Positions 5,075-5,763 of a DNA stretch of 5,763 nt are shown here, piece after piece. The notes beneath the pieces are model-generated. The model made no database searches. It saw only the letters and a program-made list of their open reading frames with translations, and was not told the origin of the DNA. The translations under genes and the position numbers were made by a program. Within the stretch, counting starts at the first letter, position 1. Every line of letters starts with the position of its first letter. Source of the DNA: an uncultured Alphaproteobacteria bacterium (GTDB lineage: Bacteria > Pseudomonadota > Alphaproteobacteria > Minwuiales > Minwuiaceae); NCBI GenBank assembly GCA_913064755.1, contig CAJYBQ010000245.1, positions 1-5,763 of the forward strand. The letters run 5' to 3'.

Positions 5075-5763
5075 TCAGTCGAGAAGTGTCTCGGGCTCGA
5101 CGACGCGCGCTGCGGGAAACCAGAGAACAGCCCGGGTGCCCTGACCCTGCTGGCTGAACAGGGTGAGGGTTACGTCGTGCGGTTCCGCCGGGGCTCGGTA
5201 CGTCGTAATGGCAAGTACGGTGCCTCCGAAAAGGCGGGGAAGGCCTGAATCACGCTGTACTAATGGCTCGACGACCTTTTCGCGGGCACGTTCCGCATTC
5301 CCGATGCCGGTATCGGTGACCGACAGTTCGATGCCGTCGCTGACCAGTTGCACGTCGATGGCGATCTCGCCGCCCGGTGCCGTGAACTTTGTCGCGTTCG
5401 ACAACAGGTTGATCAGGATCTGCTTGATCAGCCGGCTGTCGCCGACCAGTTCCGGCAGTTCACGATCCAGCGTCCGGTCGATGATCCTGCGACCGGTCGC
5501 GTCGTCGCGCCCCTTCGCGATCCGCAGCGCGGATTCGATCATCAGGTGCAGCGCGATTTCCTGCTCGCGGACCTCCAGATGCCCCGCCTCGGCCTTGGAG
5601 AGGTCGAGGATGTCGTTGATCACGGACAGCAGGTGGACGCCGCGGTGGTGGATGTCGTTGATGTAGCCCGCGTAGCGTTCGTTGCCGACCGGGCCGTACA
5701 TGCCGTCGCGGATGATGTCCGAGAAGCCGATGACGGCATGCAGCGGGGTGCGCCGTTCATGGC
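5075..5763 (-). CDS. Sensor histidine kinase, C-terminal part (HisKA + HATPase), N-terminus outside window, degenerate ATP-lid motif
   Basis: The frame is open to the right edge, giving 228 visible residues; the internal ATG at 5701 is not the start. The visible part begins HERRTPLHAVIGFSDII, the HisKA H-box, with the phosphoacceptor His encoded by 5761-5759. The two edge bases leave a preceding nGC codon, compatible with the usual Ser. The next helix (MYGPVGNERYAGYI, then HLLSVINDILDLSKAEAG, residues 43-60) matches the PleC/DivJ-like alphaproteobacterial kinases. The ATPase domain has an N-box (LINLLSNATKF, about residues 117-127, Asn122) and a G1 box DTGIG (150-154). The later part is odd: the usual EPF is EPL, and the G2 box, normally GTGLGL, reads GGTVLAI (179-185). 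The helix after it (TTYRAPAEPHDV) also departs from the family, yet the terminal GQGTRAVLWFP returns to consensus without a frame change. ATP binding may be weakened. It ends 87 bases before livG and may or may not regulate the transporter. Confidence 0.88.
   Translation of the reverse strand, partial: HERRTPLHAVIGFSDIIRDGMYGPVGNERYAGYINDIHHRGVHLLSVINDILDLSKAEAGHLEVREQEIALHLMIESALRIAKGRDDATGRRIIDRTLDRELPELVGDSRLIKQILINLLSNATKFTAPGGEIAIDVQLVSDGIELSVTDTGIGNAERAREKVVEPLVQRDSGLPRLFGGTVLAITTYRAPAEPHDVTLTLFSQQGQGTRAVLWFPAARVVEPETLLD

Noticed and set aside
5130..5230. A frameshift or pseudogene break explaining the odd G2 region of the kinase
   Set aside because: Consensus sequence is present both before (DTGIG, VEPLVQRDSG) and after (GQGTRAVLWFP) in one frame with normal spacing, so in-frame divergence fits better than a pair of compensating indels.
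5075..5701. A short complete kinase gene starting at the ATG at 5701
   Set aside because: The frame is open upstream and encodes the HisKA H-box directly before this methionine, so the ATG is internal and the gene continues past the window.

Overview
All genes in this window lie on the minus strand, so biological order runs from the right edge to the left edge. The DNA is GC-rich. It carries a branched-chain-amino-acid-type (LIV/HAAT) ABC import operon with an AMP-forming acyl-CoA synthetase built into it. The right edge holds the end of a sensor histidine kinase whose phosphoacceptor region resembles the alphaproteobacterial PleC/DivJ-like group. The GC content, this kinase type and the arrangement ATPase - acyl-CoA synthetase - permease - permease - binding protein suggest an alphaproteobacterium, perhaps Rhodospirillales-like. 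That placement is inference, not proof.

Layout along transcription: (1) 5763-5075, the C-terminal part of a histidine kinase (H-box, dimerisation helices and ATPase domain; N-terminus beyond the window). (2) 5074-4988, an 87-base AT-richer gap with an extended -10 promoter candidate and a nested inverted repeat just upstream of it. (3) 4987-4193, livG-type ATPase. (4) 4179-2278, a 633-residue long-chain-type acyl-CoA synthetase. (5) 2264-1329, livH-type permease. (6) 1324-254, livM-type permease. (7) 253-193, a short gap with a hairpin. (8) 192-1, the start of the periplasmic substrate-binding protein, cut by the window edge. The second ATPase (livF) normally expected for such a system is not in the window and may lie past the left edge.

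Gaps between livG, the synthetase, livH and livM are only 4 to 13 bases. Shine-Dalgarno sequences lie next to or on the preceding stop codon, so these genes are almost certainly one transcript and probably translationally coupled. The working picture is that the binding protein captures a carboxylate ligand in the periplasm, LivH/LivM with the ATPases import it, and the synthetase converts it to a CoA thioester in the cytoplasm. The substrate cannot be read from the sequence. A fatty, aromatic or branched organic acid fits the synthetase better than an ordinary amino acid.

Nothing here is a clearly new system. The points most worth a second look are the operator-like palindrome at the operon promoter, the degenerate ATP-lid motif of the adjacent histidine kinase, and the coupling of transport to CoA activation.
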